Part shown: piece by piece, positions 1-12,783 of the stretch
How positions within the stretch are numbered: the stretch's first letter is position 1
Layout: every line of letters begins with the position of its first letter
Source: Siphonodentalium dalli
Taxonomy: Eukaryota > Mollusca > Scaphopoda > Gadilida > Siphonodentaliidae
Length of the DNA: 64,000 nucleotides
Reading direction: 5' to 3'
NCBI GenBank assembly: GCA_032622095.1
Contig: CP136063.1
Coordinates: 91,303,980-91,367,979 of the forward strand
Notes under the pieces: model-generated
Told to the model about the DNA's origin: nothing
Databases searched by the model: none
The model's input: the letters and a program-made list of their open reading frames with translations, nothing else
Program-made: the position numbers and the translations under genes

Positions 1-155
1 AATGCACTGGCTTCAAAGGTCAAGGTAAATATTGTTAGGCCAATGCATTCTCTTATATATGTGAGACTCCCTATGTGAGGCTTGCATATATAAGAGAATG
101 CATTAGCACAAGGTTTTCGCAAAATTTCAGGAAGCTCCAGTCATGGATGAGTTAA
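1..155. repeat. Family A palindromic element, left end cut by the window
   Basis: Right part of a family A copy: the CAATGCATTCTCTTATATATG hairpin at about 41-108 in a version with a damaged apex, then the TTTTCGCAAAATTTCAGGAA segment and the CCAGTCATGGATGAGTTAA end. See the copy at 3511 for the full structure. Confidence 0.85.
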
Positions 156-1464
156 TGTTCAGTATGTTAGGAGCCGCTAAGAGTGATTGTTCCCCCTATT
201 CTCACCAACTAACTTTAACAAGATTTTGCTGTAAGGCGAAGTGGAAGTTTCTCTATAAATTTATGAGTTATTCAAAACCATATAAGATAATAAGATATGT
301 TAAAGAAGAAATGTTAGATTTGATAATTACATTGGAAGTAACAAGCTTTTACAACATTGAAAAATCGATAGAATTTTTCTGTCTTCACAAGTAGCAAGAA
401 TTTGTTCAAAATTACTCTATTAATGCAAACTTGAGACATGTAATCATGTTGGGAAAATAATGCGAGGGAACTTTGTTTTCCTTGATATGAGGAATACCAT
501 CAGTTTATTTATTGTGAAAGACAATTACTGATAACCCAATTTTTGTACCGGTATTTGAGATTTTTCATGTCATAGACATGTGTATGATTATCATGCGTTT
601 TAAAATTTCAATCAACATTTTCAGGAAAAGGAATGTCCCGTGTATATAAGAAAGACGATGGTTGATTGGTTGATGAAATTAAAAAATGTTTCATAAACGA
701 TTTTCAACTACTCAAATATATTGAAGTTCTATTTTAAAGATTGGATATTCAATAATGAAAATATAAGAATGGGAGTGTCAATCTGCAAAAAATATATAGT
801 CTGTTAAAACAGCACTGCTAAAGAAGAACATGGAGAAATAGATAAACTTTTGTTTTTATATTCATTACATGTATTGATAGTTCTCGAATAATGAAATTTC
901 GCATGTTGAAAACCGTTGTTATGCAAACAAAACTCTTATGGTGATTTGTCAACAAACATACATGTATGAATATTCCAAAACCAGGAACACCCACACCACA
1001 CTGTCATGGTGTATCAAAGACACCTGGGAACATATACCCGCTTTATAATCAGTGTGCGTAATTAATAGTTAGTTGAAACATTGTTTTTCAAAGGAATGGG
1101 GCCAAAAATAGTAAATTTTCTGTGCATTAACCTTATAAGCATGCAAGAAAATGTGATTCCATCTTTTCACACAAAACATCGAACTTGAATGAGATATTTT
1201 CAATTTGTAATAATATTCTATGGTATGAAAGAGGTTACCAAGAGGACAACCAGGTTTTATAGCACACCAATTTGGCTGCTTGTTATTGTACTTAAACTTT
1301 GGTTAAGTTGGTGTGGACAAGAATGGAATTTGAAATTGTCATATGGAAATCCTTTATACCAAATATGAAGAAGATATTTCTATTTAAAGTTAAACGGGCA
1401 TGGCTCATTCAAACCCCAAATTAAGCATACATAATTTGGTAAGAGGTATCTCAAAATATACCTA
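156..1464. other. AT-rich DNA, no gene seen
   Basis: No recognisable coding, RNA or repeat signal in this stretch. An 83-residue open frame begins inside the family A end and has no conserved look. Confidence 0.5.
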
Positions 1465-1580
1465 CAGTAATACCCTGAATAATTGACTCCTTAACCACAG
1501 CAGAATTATGGGTAATTTTTCAGGATTTTGTCAGAAATATGACTTGTTGCCATTCATCGGAAAGCTCTCACTGAGGGTAT
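1465..1580. repeat. Family B palindrome, left half only
   Basis: Begins CAGTAATACCCTGAATAATT after TA and runs to the GGAAAGCTCTCACTGAG apex, where it breaks off, so only one arm is left. See 1644 for the full form. Confidence 0.8.
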
Positions 1581-1643
1581 GATGATCCTTAAAGGTGTAC
1601 TGTACTCAAATGTTGTTGCTGGTTCTATATTCTCTGCTTTGTA

Positions 1644-1857
1644 CAGTAATGCCCTAAATAATCGATTCCTTAACCACAGCAGAATTATGGGTTACTTTTC
1701 AGGATTTAGTCGGAAATATGGCTTATTGCCATTCATCTGAAAGCTCTCCCTGAGAGCTTTCCGATGAATGGCAAAAAGCCATATTCCGGACTAAATCCTG
1801 CAAAATCACCCATAATTCTACTGTGGTGAAGGACTCGATTATTTAGAGGCATTACTG
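1644..1857. repeat. Family B palindromic element, full copy
   Basis: 214 bp fold-back. The arms run CAGTAATGCCCTAAATAATC ... to the apex GCTCTC-CCT-GAGAGC and back to GCATTACTG, with TA on both sides. TA borders and CAGT ends are what Tc1/mariner-type transposases use, so this is called a non-autonomous Tc1/mariner-type MITE. An open frame of 103 residues on the minus strand here is a by-product of the palindrome. Confidence 0.92.
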
Positions 1858-2838
1858 TAAGTGGATGATTTCCGAACAAATTTGTTGATTTACTGCTGAA
1901 AATACATGTTCTGTTTCTTATAATTTTAATAAATTTGAGATCATTTCGCATGTGCCAGTTCAATTTTAGTAACCAGCGGTCGTATAAAAATTGCAACTGG
2001 AGACCATGGGAAGAAAATCTAGAGCTGTCATCTCTCTGAATCATTTATGGTACTCCATAATTTTTATGATTAAAATGAAGAGAAAGCAGTGTATAAAGTT
2101 TTTAAATAGTTTCATGTTAAGATAATGCAATAAACTTTTTCTGGACAGTCTCGCGTTATTCTGTTTCTGATTCCAGAATTCCAATGAATACAAACTGCAG
2201 TTTTCGATCGGTGTCCAATTTTTGTGTTCAAAGATCTATTTTTTATGACTGCAATGCATCCTTCTGGGACATATAACGCTCACATAAAGGTAGTTCAGGT
2301 ATTTCTTAACCTATATCAATACCAGGAAAAAGCAAATATTATATGTATTTTGGAGCGCAAACTGACATGTGGCTTTATTTTATCAATTGGAAATAAAATG
2401 TTATGGACAGTCATAACAGTTAGATGGAAGGACAGACATAGCAAATTTTGGATACTTTTACAATATATCACCAGTACAAGTTCTTCTTCTTCTTGTTACA
2501 GCTGTCAGTCATTTACTGACCAGTGACAAGTATTAGCCATTAGAAAGTTAGATACAAGTTAGATAGTTAAATGTTGTAATGGTAGTTCCGTAGTCAAGGA
2601 TGCATATGTAGTACCCACCACCAGGTCATTAGAAATTGGTCAAGAATTACCTCAGTATAGAATATACCGGTATACTCATATAATATGTGAGATTTTTTAA
2701 TAAATGTTGAATCCAATATACATGCTAAAACATCAAACTGATACACTCTGATCCGTGACTCTCAGAAGTGAGTGGTGAAATCACACAATTCAGCCTGTAA
2801 ATAGAGACCCTCAGATGGTCAGAATATACTGAGAGGTA

Positions 2839-3050
2839 CATAATGCCCTAAGTAATCGACTCCTTAAACGCAGCAGAATTATGGGTAACTTTTCAGGATT
2901 TAGTCGGAAATATGGCTTGTTGCCATTCATCGGAAAGCTCATGGAGAGAGCTTTCTGATGAATGGCAACAAACCATATTTCCGACTAAATCCTGAAATGT
3001 TACCCATAATTCTTCTGCGTTTAAGGAGTCGATTACTTAGGGAATTACTG
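2839..3050. repeat. Family B palindromic element
   Basis: Full-length fold-back of about 212 bp; the left end has lost the GT of CAGT and the apex reads GCTC-ATGGAGA-GAGC, departing from the usual triloop. Confidence 0.9.
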
Positions 3051-3510
3051 TACCACTGTACCAGTACATGGCCCTAAAATGGTCAGAATTATGCAGTTGA
3101 CATTGACAAGTATTACAGTTTGCAATCATTGATAGACAAACAAAATGCAGTAAACCAATATGCAAAAAAAACATGAAAAAGTTGGTACGGATGCATTTTT
3201 TACTCTAAGGGCCATAATTCTGCAAAAATAATTGGACGAACCAGTTCCATGCAGGTATCCTTTTCCCCATGCTGGTTCGCGAGCATACCGAAGATCATTC
3301 AAATCATATATGACTGAATTAGAAAGTTGTTAAGGGAGGACAAAGGGACAGATTGACAGAACCCATTTATAAATCCCCACGACAAACTTTGTTTGCGGGA
3401 GATAACTAATGTGTTATAGATCACACCATTAGCTTCCAAATGCTGGGATTTTCATGAATATTTGATTGATAATTTGTTTAATTCAGTTTAATATGTGTTG
3501 ATATTAGATA

Positions 3511-3779
3511 TTAACCCTACCATGACTAGAGCTTCTTGAAATTTTGCGAAAACCCTGTGCCAAATTATATTCTCTTATATATGCGAGTCTCCCATAGGGA
3601 GCCTCGTATATATAAGAGAATACATTGTCCTAACAGTATTTACCTTGACCTTGTATATAAGCCAGTGCATTCTCTTATATATGTGAGGCTCCCTATGGGA
3701 GACTCGCATATATAAGAGAATGCACCAGCACAGGATATTTAATGCTGCACCAGCGCAGCTCCCATCATGAAAGGGTTAA
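3511..3779. repeat. Family A palindromic element, full copy
   Basis: 269 bp. The ends are TTAACCCTACCATGA and TCATGAAAGGGTTAA. Inside are two ~60 bp hairpins (stems ATTCTCTTATATATGCGAG and its complement, apex CTCCC-ATA-GGGAG) separated by the TATTTACCTTGACCTTGTA spacer, then CTGCACCAGCGCAGCTCC. TTAA borders followed by CCCTTT point to piggyBac-type mobilisation. No transposase frame is present. Confidence 0.9.
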
Positions 3780-3989
3780 GTAGTGAAGTAGTGTACAAAT
3801 AACACTTGAAACGCTCAGCATGTCAACACCGATATTAGCATATATTATAGTAACCAATAGAAACAATGCATTGCTCAGAGAAGTAGCCAATGAAAACAAT
3901 GAATGGTTGATAGGAAAGTGTTACTAACAACAAATGTTGGCCAGATATGTGAAGACAAATAGCTGATTGAGGCACTGAGATCGCTTTTA

Positions 3990-4445
3990 TTAACCCTCAT
4001 GCTTTCTATACTAAATAGTCACTGACAAGTACAGTAATGCCCTAAATAATTGACTCCTTACCCACAGCAGAATTATGGGTAATTTTTCAGGATTTAGTCG
4101 GAAATATGGCTTGTTGCCATTATTGGGAAAGCTCTCAGTGAGAGCTTTCCGATGAATGGCAACAAGCCATATTTCCGACTAAATCCTGAAAAGTTACCCA
4201 TAATTCTGCTGTGGTTAAGGAGTCAATTATTTAGGGCATTACTGTAGTTCCCTTGGGAAATGTTCAGATAATAAGTTCAACAAATGTTTGTTGAACTTAT
4301 TATCTGACTATTTCCCATCAATGAATAGTAATCCTTCTCCACTAGTGTCTGGTGATGTTTCCTGATCATCTCTCCAGATGAATAATGTATCATTCCCATC
4401 ATTCTGTGGCTAACCGAGTTGTTGAATATCATGAGGGAGGTGTTG
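3990..4445. repeat. Family D element with nested family B copy (composite)
   Basis: D begins TTAACCCTCATGCTTTCTATA. After ACTGACAAGTA it is interrupted by a complete B element (4032-4244, apex AGT) flanked by TA, then resumes GTTCCCTTGGGAAATGTTCA with the AAGTTCAACAAATG fold-back. The right end past about 4400 is decayed. Confidence 0.85.
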
Positions 4446-4559
4446 TATCTGAAATTTTTTCGGAAACTTATATTCGCATTGAATTGAGATAGGTTGACTG
4501 CTATTAAACTGTAATCTAGGTCTCTTTGCCTGTGCTCAAACAGATGTCCAACCCAGGTA

Positions 4560-4750
4560 AAGTAATGCCCTAAATAATCAACTCCTTAACCACAGCAGAA
4601 TTATGGGTAACTTTTCAGGATTTAGTCGGAAATATGACTTGTTGCCATTCATCGGAAAGCTCTCAGTGAGAGCTTTGCGATGAATGGCAACAAGCCATAT
4701 TTCCGACTAAATCCTGAAAAGTTACCCATAATTCTGCTGTGGTTAAGGAG
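4560..4750. repeat. Family B palindrome, right end missing
   Basis: Runs from AGTAATGCCCTAAATAATCA through the CTCTC-AGT-GAGAG apex to TGCTGTGGTTAAGGAG, then stops abruptly. An 86-residue open frame overlapping it is a shadow of the repeat. Confidence 0.88.
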
Positions 4751-5277
4751 ATTTTTGCAGATATTGAAGTTGGTGCTAATTTCACACTTCATTATCAGAC
4801 ATTGGAGATACTGGAAATTTCTTCAAATTCTTAATTCATTTCCAAAGCCATTTGAGATACTGGTAACTTCTCAATCAGCTATCTTGTTTTCACTGAATGA
4901 TAAAAATAAGCGAAACACACAGCAACATGGGCAAAGATGACCTACAAACCTTCCCAGGGGGTAACAAAGCCCACTCAGAAGATTTCGGCCTTACGTCGAC
5001 ACCAAAGAAAACATCATCTGACCCTGAACATATATAAATATATTTATTTTCATTTATTAGACCTATATCCAATGTAATATATTTACATTAAAGCCCACTG
5101 TGTTACATATTTTTACAACTGTTAATAAAATAAACCTTCCAATCTTAAAATTGCAGTCAATTTTAAAGTTAATATGGGGCTAATTAATTAAGCCAGAATA
5201 TTATAAATCAAGAGAAATAGCTAAATCCTCTTTATTTGCCAACATATTAGAAAATACTATCTTTTATGCTTTATTAT
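4751..5277. other. AT-rich DNA, no gene seen
   Basis: Nothing recognisable. Short low-complexity ATATATTTATTTTCATTTA runs only. Confidence 0.45.
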
Positions 5278-5537
5278 TTAACCCTTTGATGGTGGGAACT
5301 GCGCTGGTGCAGCATTAAAGATCATGTGCCTGTGCATTCTCTTATACAATGTATATGCGAGTCTCCCATAGGAAGCCTCGCATATATAAAATAATGCACT
5401 GGCTTACATGGTCAAGGTAAATATTGTTCGGCCAATGCATTTTCTTACATATGCGAGGCTCCCTATGGGAAACCCGCATATATAAGAGAATTTACTGGCG
5501 CACAAGATTTCATGAAACTCCCATCATGAAAGGGTTA
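5278..5537. repeat. Family A palindromic element
   Basis: Begins TTAACCCTTTGATGGTGGGA and ends CATGAAAGGGTTA. Both internal hairpins are present with apex CTCCC-ATA-GGAAG and its reverse-orientation partner, slightly decayed. Orientation is opposite to the copy at 3511. Confidence 0.88.
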
Positions 5538-6169
5538 TTAGCCATAATTAGCTAATAGAGAAACAAAACTACATTAAACTGGGACACTTTTATTATTATG
5601 GCATTAGTGTTCAACACTAATATTTTTCTCGAAATAGATTAAAATTATCTTACTGCCCCAATACATAGCATATGTATAACAATCTCTTTTAGCTCATCAC
5701 ATTTATATATAATGAAAGTGTCAATGACACTGCAACTCAACTTGGAGAGGGGATAATGTCATACATTACAGTCAGCGGGGCCATAATGAATACAGAAAAT
5801 TGAAATGCTTATGAAAAATACAGGATGCATGCTGTCTCGAAGGATTTAGTCATGCAAAGAGTAAAATTCAAGATGGCTACCAACGGCCATGTTTTTCATC
5901 GAAAATCACAGCTAAAACTGCTTGTGAATTTTAAAAACATTTCTCCAAAGAGAGGCCGATCATGATTGGCAGATGTTAACCCATCCCTTGGCGATATTAA
6001 GTTACTCTGTTACTGTTACTACTTTTTTTTAATTATTATAAAAAAACAATTTTATTATTTTTTGTTGTTATTTATTTATTTATTCATTTTTTGTTGTTAT
6101 TTATTTATTTATTCATTTTATGTTAAATTGTGCAAGAAATTAAAACTAAATTTTTTTTTTTTTTTAAAG

Positions 6170-7310
6170 TGAATATTTTTTTGGAAAAAGGGCCATAACT
6201 CACTTAAAAATAGTCTGATCAAACCCATATTCAAACTCAATCTGTCTTTTGGTTCCGATCAGATAGAAAATGTTTGAGTTATCGCACCATGTGTAAAGTG
6301 TCTACAGGCAGACAGATGGACGGATGGGGTGGACTAACGACGAGTGGTCAATCCGGACATTGATACTATGTTTTAATACCATACTATGGTATGGGTAAAC
6401 ATACAAATTAGTCATTTGTGGGTAAGTATCAATTTTCCCATCTCCACTAGCATGGACATGTATGTGATTTTTGTGAAACACTGGACAAACATGACAGATT
6501 ATGTGATAAAACACAATTTATTCCCTATGAGTTTTCTATTGCAAGCCATCTTTCTTGACATAGAGACCTCCTCAGAAACCCAGGCTAACAGGGCAAATTA
6601 ATTACACAGAGCTCTTATCTCTCCACAGGTATAAAGTATCTCTGGTTAGGCCTCATACTGATGGCTAAAAATAACTCTATTTGTCATAATACAGATTACT
6701 GCTTATCTCCTTCTCTAAGGAGTTAAACTTCATATCACTGGTAATTAATTGAAGACTGCTAGGGTTGTCTGTTCAATTCTTAGTTGAAAAAGGGCCATAA
6801 CTCCATTAAAAAATAACGGATCAAACCCATATTCGAACTCGATCTGTATTTTGAGTTGATAAACTCACATACAAAATTTGGTTCCTATCAGTTGAGAAAT
6901 GGTGTATTTATGGAAGCATGCATGAATTCTATGTCAAAGGGCCATAACTTCATTAAAAAATATCAGATCAAACCCATATTCGAACTCGATACGTATTTTG
7001 GGCTGAGAAACTCGCATACCAGATTTGGTACCGGTCAAATAATTTTTTTTGGAGTTATGGCAGCATGCATGAATTTTAAGTCGAAAAAGGGCCATAACTC
7101 CGTAAAAAAAACTCGGATCAAACCCATATTCGAACTCGATCTGTATTTGGTGCTGAGAAATTCATATACAAAATTTTGTTCCGATCAGATAGAAAATATT
7201 TTAGTTATCGCACCATGCGTAAAGTGTCTACAGACAGACAGACAGACGCAGACAGACAGACGGACGGACTAACGACGAGTGGTCAATACTATGGTATGGG
7301 TAAACATAAA
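6170..7310. repeat. Pearl-like tandem block ending in GACA/GACG microsatellites
   Basis: Repeated units of about 150 bases starting AAAAAGGGCCATAACTC, then GGATCAAACCCATATTCGAA and AAACTCGCATACCAGATTTG. Copies begin near 6185, 6785, 6940 and 7085. Two runs end in microsatellite CAGACAGACAGACGGACGGA followed by CTAACGACGAGTGGTCAAT. This build, a short tandem core then a tetranucleotide run, resembles the pearl-type elements described in bivalves. Open frames here are shadows. Confidence 0.75.
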
Positions 7311-7319
7311 AATGTGGGC

Positions 7320-8360
7320 TGCAGGATGTGCCGATTCATTGAAATATGAATCCAAGATACAAGAAATTTTGTATGGCTCTCATCTAGAGGTCACCACTAA
7401 GATCTATACGAAGTTTGGTGATCTTCGGATTAGAAACGTGGCATGTAGGGTATACTGAAGGAAATAGTTGACAGACAAATGGACACACACATGGACGGAT
7501 GCCAACCCATGGCAATAGCTCAAACTTGAGCTAAAAATTTCCAGCCTTAGTTATTTAGCCTAAAATGAACTTCGGGTCGGACAGAGCTTATTTAAATACA
7601 AGATAACAAGCTATTATCTAAACATATCTATCACAAATAAAGCAAGTGAACATATATTACCGCTCACTGCTTCAAGTATGTAAGAATCGGAATAGAAGTC
7701 AAATTCATGCCTTCACTACATACTAACTATAGGCAGTTTGATAAAAAAGAGAAGCAGACAGCCCAATACTCAAAAATAATGATCTAAGAAAGAGCTTCTT
7801 CAAAGTGTAGATAAGTGCCAGAAATTCTAGTAAAATATTCCATATATAATTGTCGCAAACTTTTTATAAGAATTCTCTTTATATAATCCATTTAAATTTG
7901 CCTAACTGTTGCTGAGCAGTGAAGGACTATGTTTCAGGTTTCAGATATATTTGCAACACAATATGAATATTTATTCAATATTATTATGACTATTCATTCA
8001 AAATTCTCATGAATATTCATTAAAAAATTATGATTGTTGTTTGATATTTTCATGAATTCAATATTACGCGTAATAATCTGCTTTAAATAAGTCAGAAGAG
8101 TCTCTGATACATACTCCATCAACAAACGACATGCAAGGGCTCGAAACCGAAATGCCATCCAATATATGTGTAGCATACAAGGTGATCTATTGTCAGCACA
8201 GGCATATATATATAGTGCAGTCTTAAAACAGGAAACTCTGAAAATTACTCAAGGATGTTAAATAAGAGGAGATGGCACGGCTAAATAAAACAGCAGTTAC
8301 TACAGGGTACACAATATAGAGTTGACTCTTAAATTTGCCAAACCAATCACTTGGTTTAGT
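7320..8360. other. AT-rich DNA, no gene seen
   Basis: No convincing exon. An open frame at 7994-8176 on the minus strand has no recognisable family. Confidence 0.4.
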
Positions 8361-8363
8361 ATA

Positions 8364-8544
8364 CAGTGATGCCCTAAATAATCGACTCCTTAACCACAGC
8401 AAAATTATGGGTAATTTTTCAGGATTTAGTCAGAAATATGGCTTGTTGCCATTCATTGGAAAGCTCTCACAGAGAGCTTTCGGATGAATGGCAACAAGCC
8501 ATATTTCCGACTAAATATTACCTAAGTAATTTAGGGCATTACTG
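8364..8544. repeat. Family B palindrome with a deletion near the right end
   Basis: Starts CAGTGATGCCCTAAATAATC, apex CTCTC-ACA-GAGAG, ends GCATTACTG with TA on both sides. The right arm lacks about 30 bases between CGACTAAAT and AGTAATTTAGGGC. Confidence 0.9.
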
Positions 8545-8869
8545 TATATTCCATTTAAATTTGCCTAACTATTGCTGAACAGTGAAGGACTATGGTGTCT
8601 CTTACTGGTACAGTGTCAAATGCAAACAGATTGCACCTAAATTAGTTTAGAAAAGAAGTCAGAACAACTGTACTTATAGAAGTAAATTTGTCTGTTGAAT
8701 ATTATAGGCAGATGTTTGTCACTTTTATCTAGTGAGCCCATTATTGGGTCGAAATATGTAACCTTGGCATTACCGCGACACCATTTTGAGGCCTATCGGC
8801 CATGTCACTAAAAGAATTAAACAAATTGAATACTTTAACATTCATAATTTGTAAGGGATACTTATAGAC

Positions 8870-9031
8870 AGAACACAACATGCGTCTCAATTGTTAATCT
8901 TTTATTGAATGAGGTGTGGATGGCACAACGATATATTTCATGAAAATAGAGCTTAAGTGAAATATGACTACGCAATTAGTTCAATATAAATTCCAGAATA
9001 TTATGCAAGTTGTGTTCTGTATTTATTGCAC
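8870..9031. repeat. Inverted-repeat element, AGAACACAAC ends
   Basis: Begins AGAACACAACATGCG and ends GCAAGTTGTGTTCTGT. A related copy lies at 33103-33270, sharing the TCTTTTATTGAAT and ATATATTTCA segments. Small non-autonomous DNA element; superfamily not clear. Confidence 0.65.
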
Positions 9032-9556
9032 ACCCTTAGTAATTTTGATACTATAACTACCTCTATTGTCATTTAATTCTGATGAAAAACAGGTAATCAT
9101 CTGTGTTTCACATGAATGGATCATTGACGTTATGTACATCATCGCTCTTGGCAACGTCAACTTGGAAGTAGTTCCGGCTTGTATTCCACTTTTGTGGTAT
9201 ACAACAATTTATATCCAATGGTTTGGATTCTATTGAATACATACGCTTCAACGGGTGTGGAATAACATAGTTTCGCTATATAAATCAAGAATTCTTTTCC
9301 CAAATTGTAGACAATAAATAATAAATTTTCCATTGAAAAATGTGAGCATATACCAACTAACAAATTATTTCTTCTGGACTATGAATATGCTTCAATTTCC
9401 ATGGATAATTCAGCTCAAATTGTTTACCATCTAGGATCTATTGCAATCTGCCATCTCAAAAAACTTAGCATCCTTGATCTAGAATCATAATAACATAAAC
9501 TCTATGCATGCCAACTTGTAACAAGAATAGAAGCACAAGAAAATAAAAACAGAAAA
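9032..9556. other. No gene seen
   Basis: AT-rich DNA. A 68-residue minus-strand open frame at 9157-9363 has no recognisable motif. Confidence 0.4.
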
Positions 9557-9819
9557 TAAACCCTTCCTGTACTAAATACTCATTGATGAGTAGTTATCCC
9601 TGAAGAAATGTTCAGATAATAAGTTCAACAAATGACCATAGGTCGTTTGTTGAACTTATTATCTGAACATTTCCTGTAAATAAATAGCACTCTTTTCACA
9701 CTTTTATTATCTGTTGTCTGATTATTTTTCCTGAACACCCCTCCAAATGAATAATAGACCATTCCAATGTATACTTTTATTACTCAATGGAAGAATCCAT
9801 TCAGTATAGAAAGGGTTAA
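9557..9819. repeat. Family D element, uninterrupted copy
   Basis: About 263 bp from TAAACCCTTCCTGTACTAAA to CAGTATAGAAAGGGTTAA. It carries the fold-back ATAAGTTCAACAAATGACC-ATA-GGTCGTTTGTTGAACTTAT. The site where B sits in other copies reads GATGAGTAGTTATCCC here, giving the empty target. TTAA borders and CCCTTTC ends suggest piggyBac-type mobilisation. Confidence 0.88.
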
Positions 9820-10390
9820 GACACATAAAGACCCTGATGACAGTTCAATCCTGATTATAATTTTCCACATGTTTTAGGTAAAGATGACCACAAAAATAGC
9901 AGCCGAACGTTTAGTCTCTATTAGCAACTTTAAATTTATATGGAAATTTGGTAGACATTTCTATAATTTTCTATGACAGCCCCTATTATGACAATCCCCA
10001 GACTTATTATTGAACCTAAAAATAATTTTCAGAAGATTTGGGGGTTCTCATTATTTTTCGTTAAAAATAATAAAACTTTTGATGTAGAAAAACTCTGGTG
10101 AACTTGTTTAAAAGTAAAAATATTGATATCTAAATGTATCGTCTCTTTATCTTCTATCTCAATCTACTAAGATCAGAGGGAAATACCCTTTAGTCATGAT
10201 GTCCTACACAGAACTCAATCAAGTAGGTCAATTCGTATTTTGTTTCGGATAATAACCCGTGACCGAACACTGATAATCAGGCTTCAGGAATTTGTGTTTG
10301 ATGTTAGCAGAAACTGCAAAATAAATTGCAGACAATCTCTTGAGAGGATTTTTAAGTGCCCAATTTATCTTTTTAATGAGGATATGGGTA

Positions 10391-12257
10391 TTAACTCTTT
10401 CAGTGTCACGGGCCGATCTCATCGGCCTTAAATTATAGTCTGTAGAGTGCCAGGGCTGATAAAATCGGCCCTAAAAAAATTAAAATATTAAATTTTTGTT
10501 TTGTTTTTTTGGGTTGAATTTTTTTTGGGTATGCTTAAGAATGCTATAGCGAATTTAAAAACAAACTGGATAAAACCTTAGGGGCATGTTATAACTCAAA
10601 ACTATCACCAAGTATTCATAGTAATAATTTTGATGCACATGAAAAACGTAAGATTCCCTGGCACTAAACCTACAAAATAAGTCTGGCACTGAAAGAGTTA
10701 GTCCAAGTCTTCTCGTACTAAAACTAGCTAAGATTTTGGGATGGAGAGATGCTAGTGTTTAGTCTGAGATCGCGCGCATAGCCTTCTTATGACACGAGTT
10801 ACGCCCAGGATCTGTGGCGGGAATCTGTGGTGTATTTTACTCGATTTACCTAACAAAGCAATACATGATGCTATATACGTCGGAAAGAGTGACATCTTAC
10901 GGTCAGAATGGTGTATAATAATCTAACTTTAATGTTAAATTACACATAGAATATTCCAGTTGATTGCCACAAACATCGTTGTTTTTTCTGTTTGTTTACT
11001 TGACTGAAAGCCGAACTCAGGTTCCGAAGAACTTCGGCATTGTCCGGTGTTTGTTCTGAGTATTCTAGTTTCCGTTTCTATATATATCGCGGGGTTTTCC
11101 GAACAAAATGGTGAAAACCGATCGCCGCAAAGTCCAGTTTCCAATGTGCTTTGAGAACAATTCCCGCACTAAAAACTTAATGACATAATGGAGGATCAGA
11201 AAGGTAGTTTTGTTGACAATTTTCGCAAGCAACTTGTCAAAATTGGAGCAAATTAGAACTCTTGTGTCTGACTTGCCATGCGTGTGATTTTCATCCATGT
11301 GCATTTTGACTTTTGTGTTGATAAAATAATCAGAGAACCGAATCACACAGTTTCGAAATATAGTTCTTCCGTTTTAGTGGGACTTTTCAAACTTAAGGTT
11401 AAAAATTTATACAATTTTTTTTGGATTTTTTGTGTGCTTAACAAGAGCAGTATATTGCTCTGTTCGCTTAGTATATATCTTAATTTCGCTGAAGTCCACC
11501 AAATGTGGGAAATGTAGCACCATATTATTTATTCTAATGCTCGTTGTGTTTACACTGTTTTAAACTTTGAGAGGGTTGTAATTCCCCGTAATTTATTTAA
11601 TGTATTACATTTATATCTTCAATGTTTAATTAATCTATTTATTTTTTATTTATTGACACACATAATTACGATTACAATGGAGAATTCATCGTAATTTGCG
11701 TTGTCAGTCGAAAATCTACGGAATATTTTCAACGGAAAATGCCGAACACAGTTCGCGAGGTCAACTGAGTTCGCATACTTTTAAAAATTTGTAAACATTG
11801 CGGTAAATGTCTCTTTTCGCATTAAATTACCGCTTTCAATTCATAACTGATGTGGGGTTCAGATCAAATAGCATGTCTTCTGCGGAAAATATCTTTTATT
11901 GTCGCAATTGTGATATTTTATTTCATATAATTGTGGTTTTATTTGAGCGGGTCATTAACGCTTAACTCGTGTCATAAGAAGGCTATGTGCGCGATCTCGG
12001 ACTAAACACTAGCATCTCTCCATCCCAAAATCTTAGCTAGTTTTAGTACGAGAAGACTTGGACTATGAAAGAGTTAAAGAATATAAGAACAAATTATTAA
12101 AATTGTAAAAAATAATAACAAATGATGAAACTGTTTTAGGCCAATGCATTCTCTTATATATGCGAGGCGACCTATGGTCGACTCGCATATATAAGAGAAT
12201 GCATTGGCACAGGGTATATGGGTTGATACAAAAATCGGACTTGGCACTGAAAGGGTA
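10391..12257. repeat. Family E element split by a TA-flanked insertion
   Basis: The left part (10391-10700) begins TTAACTCTTTCAGTG and contains GGCCGATCTCATCGGCC. The right part (12066-12257) has the hairpin with apex CGACC-TAT-GGTCG orientation and ends GGACTTGGCACTGAAAGGGT. Between them lies the element at 10701-12063. The undivided relative is at 19446-19886. Confidence 0.85.
10701..12063. mobile_element. Non-autonomous DNA transposon with ~100 bp inverted ends, TA flanks
   Basis: 1363 bp. Left end GTCCAAGTCTTCTCGTACTA and right end its complement, and the arms match over about 100 bp (to the CATAAGAAGGCTATG region). TA on both sides. The interior (about 10805-11955) has two small open frames with no recognisable transposase. 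Long inverted ends with a TA target suggest a Tc1/mariner or related DNA transposon derivative. It lies inside a family E copy, so it is younger than that copy. Confidence 0.85.
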
Positions 12258-12302
12258 AAACGGACATGGCTTGTTCGAACCCCACAATTATGTATACATA
12301 TA

Positions 12303-12412
12303 CAGTAATGCCCTAAATAATTGACTCCTTAACCACAGCATAATTATGGGTAACTTTTCAGGATTTTAGTCGGAAAGCTCTCAGTGAGAGCTTTCCGATG
12401 AATGGTTACAAC
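12303..12412. repeat. Family B palindrome, collapsed right arm
   Basis: CAGTAATGCCCTAAATAATT to the CTCTC-AGT-GAGAG apex, then the right arm is lost after GATGAATGG. About 40 bases are also missing from the left arm. Confidence 0.85.
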
Positions 12413-12551
12413 CCATATTGTAAACATAATTTGGAAAGAGATATCTCAAACATACCTATCCTGAAGATTTCCGAACAAATTTGTCGATATAGCGCTGAAA
12501 ATATGAGTTCTGTTTCTGATATTTTTTTATATAAATTTGAGATCGTTTTGT

Positions 12552-12783
12552 TTAACCCTTTGAGTGCCAGGTCCGATTTTTGTATCGACCCATATACCCT
12601 ATGCCAATGCATTCTCTTATATATGCGAGTCGACCATAGGTCGCCTCGCATATATAAGAGAATGCATTGGCCTAACCCAAAAAACAAAAAACAAAAAAAC
12701 AAAATTTTTTATTTTTTTTTAGGGCACTCTACAGACCATAACTTAGGGCCGATGAGATCGGCCCCTGGCACTAAAAGGGTTAA
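12552..12783. repeat. Family E element, short complete form
   Basis: 232 bp from TTAACCCTTTGAGTGCCAGG to GGCACTAAAAGGGTTAA. It contains one perfect hairpin (stem GCCAATGCATTCTCTTATAT with apex CGACC-ATA-GGTCG), an A-rich run and the CCGATGAGATCGG short palindrome. Family A-like and E-like hairpins meet in this sequence type. Confidence 0.9.
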
